Source: Deltaproteobacteria bacterium GWB2_55_19 (lineage in GTDB: Bacteria; Desulfobacterota; GWC2-55-46). From it: a stretch of DNA of 43,226 bases. Position 1 is the stretch's first letter, and the number at the start of each line of letters is the position of its first letter. Made by a program: the position numbers and the translations under genes. The notes beneath the pieces were generated by a model. It searched no databases. It had not been told where the DNA came from and worked only from the letters and a program-made list of their open reading frames with translations. The stretch lies in the NCBI GenBank assembly GCA_001797465.1, contig MGPQ01000010.1, positions 422,675 through 465,900 on the forward strand. Direction: 5' to 3'. This document shows positions 40,923 to 43,226 of this stretch, in pieces.

Positions 40923-41669
40923 TCAGAAGACCTTTATCGGCCCTTCTGCCCTTCCTTCGAGAAACTGTCTCAGGATGGGGTTAGGGTTAGCCTTCATCTC
41001 CTCGACGGAACCCTCTTCGATTATCCTGCCTTCGTGGAGCATGGCGATCTTGTCGGCTATCTTGTAAGTAAACGGTATGTCGTGCGTTATGAGTATGTAA
41101 GTGGTTTTGAGCGCCTTCTGCGTGTCGAGTACGAGGTCGGCGATGGAGTCGCTCATTATCGGGTCGAGCCCCGTCGTAGGCTCGTCGAACAAGACTATCT
41201 CCGGGTCCATGACTATGGCGCGGGCAAGCCCCACCCTTTTTTTCATGCCTCCGGAGAGGTCCGAGGGCATCATTTCCTCGACGTCCACGAGCCCGACCCT
41301 GTGGAGCTTATCCGTGACGATCTTCCCTATGTCCTCGTCGTTCAGGTCCGTGTGTTCCTTCAGGGGAAAGCCGACGTTCCCGGCGACCGTCATTGAGTCG
41401 AAGAGCGCCGCCCCCTGGAAGAGCATGCCGAAGCGCTTCCTCACCTCGTTAAAGTCCCTGTCGCGGAGCGAGGTAAGGTCCTGGTCTTCGAGGAATACCG
41501 CGCCCTCGTCGGGCTTTAAGAGCCCGATGATATGCTTTATGAGGACGGACTTGCCCTCGCCGGATCTTCCGATGATGACGGTGATCTTGCCCCGCTCTAT
41601 CTCGAGGTTAACGCCGTCGAGGACCTTTTTATCTCCGAAAGACTTTCTTAAGTTGATAATTTTTATCAT
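40923..41669 (-). CDS. mlaF: Phospholipid ABC transporter ATP-binding protein
   Basis: The 248-residue ATPase has Walker A GRSGEGKS (34-41), the signature LSGGMKKRVGLARAI, Walker B VLFDEPTTGLDP and a switch His in LITHDI. It would drive the MCE lipid pathway with MlaE as permease. It lies between mlaE and mlaD on the same strand. Confidence 0.95.
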   Translation of the reverse strand: MIKIINLRKSFGDKKVLDGVNLEIERGKITVIIGRSGEGKSVLIKHIIGLLKPDEGAVFLEDQDLTSLRDRDFNEVRKRFGMLFQGAALFDSMTVAGNVGFPLKEHTDLNDEDIGKIVTDKLHRVGLVDVEEMMPSDLSGGMKKRVGLARAIVMDPEIVLFDEPTTGLDPIMSDSIADLVLDTQKALKTTYILITHDIPFTYKIADKIAMLHEGRIIEEGSVEEMKANPNPILRQFLEGRAEGPIKVF

Positions 41670-41717
41670 ATATGCGCTTAACTATCAAGTTTTGAGGGCG
41701 CCGGAAGGCAAAGACCG

Positions 41718-42488
41718 TCAGACCGCAAAAGACGACATGAGGTAGTCTGAGATGAGTATCATTATTGACCCCATGACTACCGAGCTTGTAGCGGCCCTGC
41801 CCACGCCCTCAGCGCCGCCTGTCGCGTAAAAACCGTTATAGCAGGCGACAAGCGAAGTGATGAGCCCGAAGACTAACGATTTTGTGAGCCCCGTCACGAT
41901 ATCGTCCATCTGGACGAAGTCTACGGTCCTGCCGATGTAGATGCCGGGGTTTATGCCGAGGAGCTTTACCCCTACTGCGTAGCCGCCTATTACGCCGACG
42001 AAGTCGGTGACGATTGTGAGGACCGGGAACATCAGTATCCCGGCGATAACCCTCGGCACCACGAGATACCTTATCGGGTTTACGGCCATGGCGAAGAGCG
42101 CGTCTATCTGCTCCGTTACCCGCATGGTGCCGAGCTCGGTCGCCATGGCGGAGCCGGCCCTGCCCGTCACCATGAGGCCGGTCAATACCGGCCCGAGCTC
42201 TCTGGCCATTGAAAGCGCGACCGTCGGGCCGACGAGGGATTCCGCGCCGAACCTCTTAAGCGCGTTGTAGCTCTGGAGCGCGAGCACCATGCCGGTGAAG
42301 GACCCGGTAAGTATTACTACAAAGAGGGATTGTACGCCCACGAACTCCATCTGCTTGAATATGTTCCTGAATTTTATCGGGGGGGTGAAGGCGTACAAAA
42401 ACGCGGAGGCGAGCATTATCGCCATCTGCCCGGCGGTTGTTACGACGTCCTCTGAGTACCTGCCTATGGATTCGAGCTGTCTTCTCAT
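41718..42488 (-). CDS. mlaE: MlaE-type permease of the phospholipid transporter
   Basis: The 256-residue protein has about five hydrophobic helices and the family stretches GSFTGMVLALQSYNALKRFG, ELGPVLTGLMVTGRAGSAMATELGTMRVTEQIDAL and NPIRYLVVPRVIAG. It forms the membrane domain for MlaF and docks the MCE protein. It is the first gene of the mla set here. Genes for MlaA, MlaB and MlaC are not in the window. Confidence 0.95.
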   Translation of the reverse strand: MRRQLESIGRYSEDVVTTAGQMAIMLASAFLYAFTPPIKFRNIFKQMEFVGVQSLFVVILTGSFTGMVLALQSYNALKRFGAESLVGPTVALSMARELGPVLTGLMVTGRAGSAMATELGTMRVTEQIDALFAMAVNPIRYLVVPRVIAGILMFPVLTIVTDFVGVIGGYAVGVKLLGINPGIYIGRTVDFVQMDDIVTGLTKSLVFGLITSLVACYNGFYATGGAEGVGRAATSSVVMGSIMILISDYLMSSFAV

Positions 42489-42499
42489 ATATTGTTTGG

Positions 42500-42558
42500 G
42501 GCGCCTTTAAAAATTGTTCTTTTTCCTCAGAAAAAATTCCAAATTTTTAAAGGCAGTC
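42500..42558. repeat. MITE-like inverted repeat family C, short copy
   Basis: Ends GGCGCCTTTAAAAATTGTT and AATTTTTAAAGGCAGTC match the ends of 33131-33272, with TTTTTCC and CAGAAAAAATTCC joined directly. It lacks the central hairpin block of the long copy. It lies between alr and mlaE. Confidence 0.72.
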
Positions 42559-42568
42559 TTCGGATAAG

Positions 42569-43226
42569 TCAGATGTACACGCGCGGGACCCGCGAAGATA
42601 TGTTGCAGAATACCTCGTAGCTGATCGTCCCGGTCTTTTCGGCTATATCTTCGGCTGTTATCTCCTGTGCGCCCTGCCTCCCTATTATAACCGCCTCGTC
42701 GCCGACCGCAACCCCCGGGACCTCCGTGCAGTCGCACATGGCAAGGTCCATGCAGACAGTCCCGATGAGAGGCGCCCTCCTGCCGCCAATAAGCGCCTCT
42801 CCGACTCCGGTGAGTTTGCGGGGCACTCCGTCCCCGTAGCCAATGGGGAGTGTCGCTATGACGCTCTCTTTTCCTGTTGTAAAGCGCCTGCCGTAGCCCA
42901 CATTAAAGCCGGGCCCGACCTTCTTTAATTGCAGGATGCGGGTCTTTAAGGTGAGCGCGGGCCTTAAGGCTATCTTTTCCCTGAACGAGTCCGCCGGGTA
43001 CGAGCCGTAAAGCATGATGCCGGGCCTTATGAGGCCAAGGCGTGCGTCTTCGTAATCGATGGCCGCGGCGCTGTTCGCCATGTCTATAAAATCAGGCGTA
43101 AAGCCGCAAGACTTTATCTCTTCGACGATCTTGAGGAACCGTGCGAGCTGTCCTCTCGTGTACTCCCTGTCCTTTGACTCGGCCTCGACGAAGTGGGAGA
43201 GGACGGATTCGACTCTCAGGCTTTCC
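42569..43226 (-). CDS. alr: Alanine racemase (5' end cut by window)
   Basis: The enzyme converts L- to D-alanine for peptidoglycan using PLP. The visible 219 residues are the C-terminal two thirds. The frame is open to the right edge, with VLSHFVEAESKDREYTRGQ, then DMANSAAAI, ARLGLIRPGIMLYG, the catalytic Tyr region FNVGYGRRF, LPIGYGDGVPR and LIGTVCMDL. The PLP lysine is beyond the window. It is upstream of mlaE, about 80 bases away across a repeat. Confidence 0.93.
   Translation of the reverse strand, partial: ESLRVESVLSHFVEAESKDREYTRGQLARFLKIVEEIKSCGFTPDFIDMANSAAAIDYEDARLGLIRPGIMLYGSYPADSFREKIALRPALTLKTRILQLKKVGPGFNVGYGRRFTTGKESVIATLPIGYGDGVPRKLTGVGEALIGGRRAPLIGTVCMDLAMCDCTEVPGVAVGDEAVIIGRQGAQEITAEDIAEKTGTISYEVFCNISSRVPRVYI

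Overview
The window is a dense bacterial chromosomal segment of about 55-60% G+C (estimated by eye). It is coded almost entirely on the minus strand and contains many housekeeping genes. The gene order rho-rpmE-prfA-murA-hisG-hisD-hisB-hisH-hisA-hisF followed by rpsF-rpsR-rplI-dnaB, together with a def-fmt-DUF116 block and an mlaE-mlaF-mlaD block, resembles deltaproteobacterial (Desulfobacterota/Desulfuromonadota-like) chromosomes. The lineage is an inference from synteny. AGG (Arg) and ATA (Ile) codons are unusually common for this base composition. An outer membrane is indicated by the Mla transporter and motility by a chemoreceptor with a FliA-type promoter. No rRNA, tRNA, IS element, prophage or CRISPR array was seen.

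Layout. 1-2173: def, fmt and a truncated DUF116 membrane protein. 2174-3194: a 1-kb gap with an attenuator-like hairpin pair, a near-consensus sigma70 promoter and the remnant of a decayed gene. 3195-4352: a WecA/TagO-type polyprenyl-phosphate sugar-phosphate transferase. 4743-10203: priA, dnaB, rplI, rpsR and rpsF. 10432-16348: a histidine operon (hisG, hisD, hisB, hisH, hisA, hisF) in which the place usually held by hisC is occupied by three A+T-rich genes, one of them HEPN-like. 16345-21506: murA, prfA, thyX, rpmE and rho. 21884-25450: coaE, pgeF, a RluD-type pseudouridine synthase, a small conserved protein and an FCD-type GntR regulator. 25683-27400: a secreted protein, smpB and an RseC-like protein. 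27449-27815: an 85-bp tandem array. 27929-31986: a chemoreceptor, rsmB and an orphan flagellar rod-like protein. 32110-33130: an ArsR regulator, a 37-residue Cys-rich peptide and a CopD-like membrane protein. 33345-38820: tsaC, purE, purD, purH and an ASKHA/DUF4445 protein. 39275-42488: mlaD, mlaF, mlaE. The window ends inside alr.

How the genes work together. Most encode translation and its quality control (def, fmt, prfA, smpB, rsmB, tsaC, ribosomal proteins), replication and restart (dnaB, priA), histidine and purine synthesis, and envelope construction (wecA, murA, pgeF, alr, mla). The accessory content is modest but interesting: the three-gene cassette inside the his operon, the metal-type arsR mini-operon, two FliA-type promoters serving a chemoreceptor and a rod-like protein, and an MlaD with a C-terminal beta-barrel.

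Intergenic DNA is rich in repeats. One family of about 140-250 bp has three copies (4520, 7321, 38959) that share a long stem-loop with compensatory base changes. A second is a short C/G-run hairpin family of about ten members. A third is a MITE-like inverted repeat in two copies (33131, 42500). These repeats and the his-operon cassette are the most novel parts of the window.
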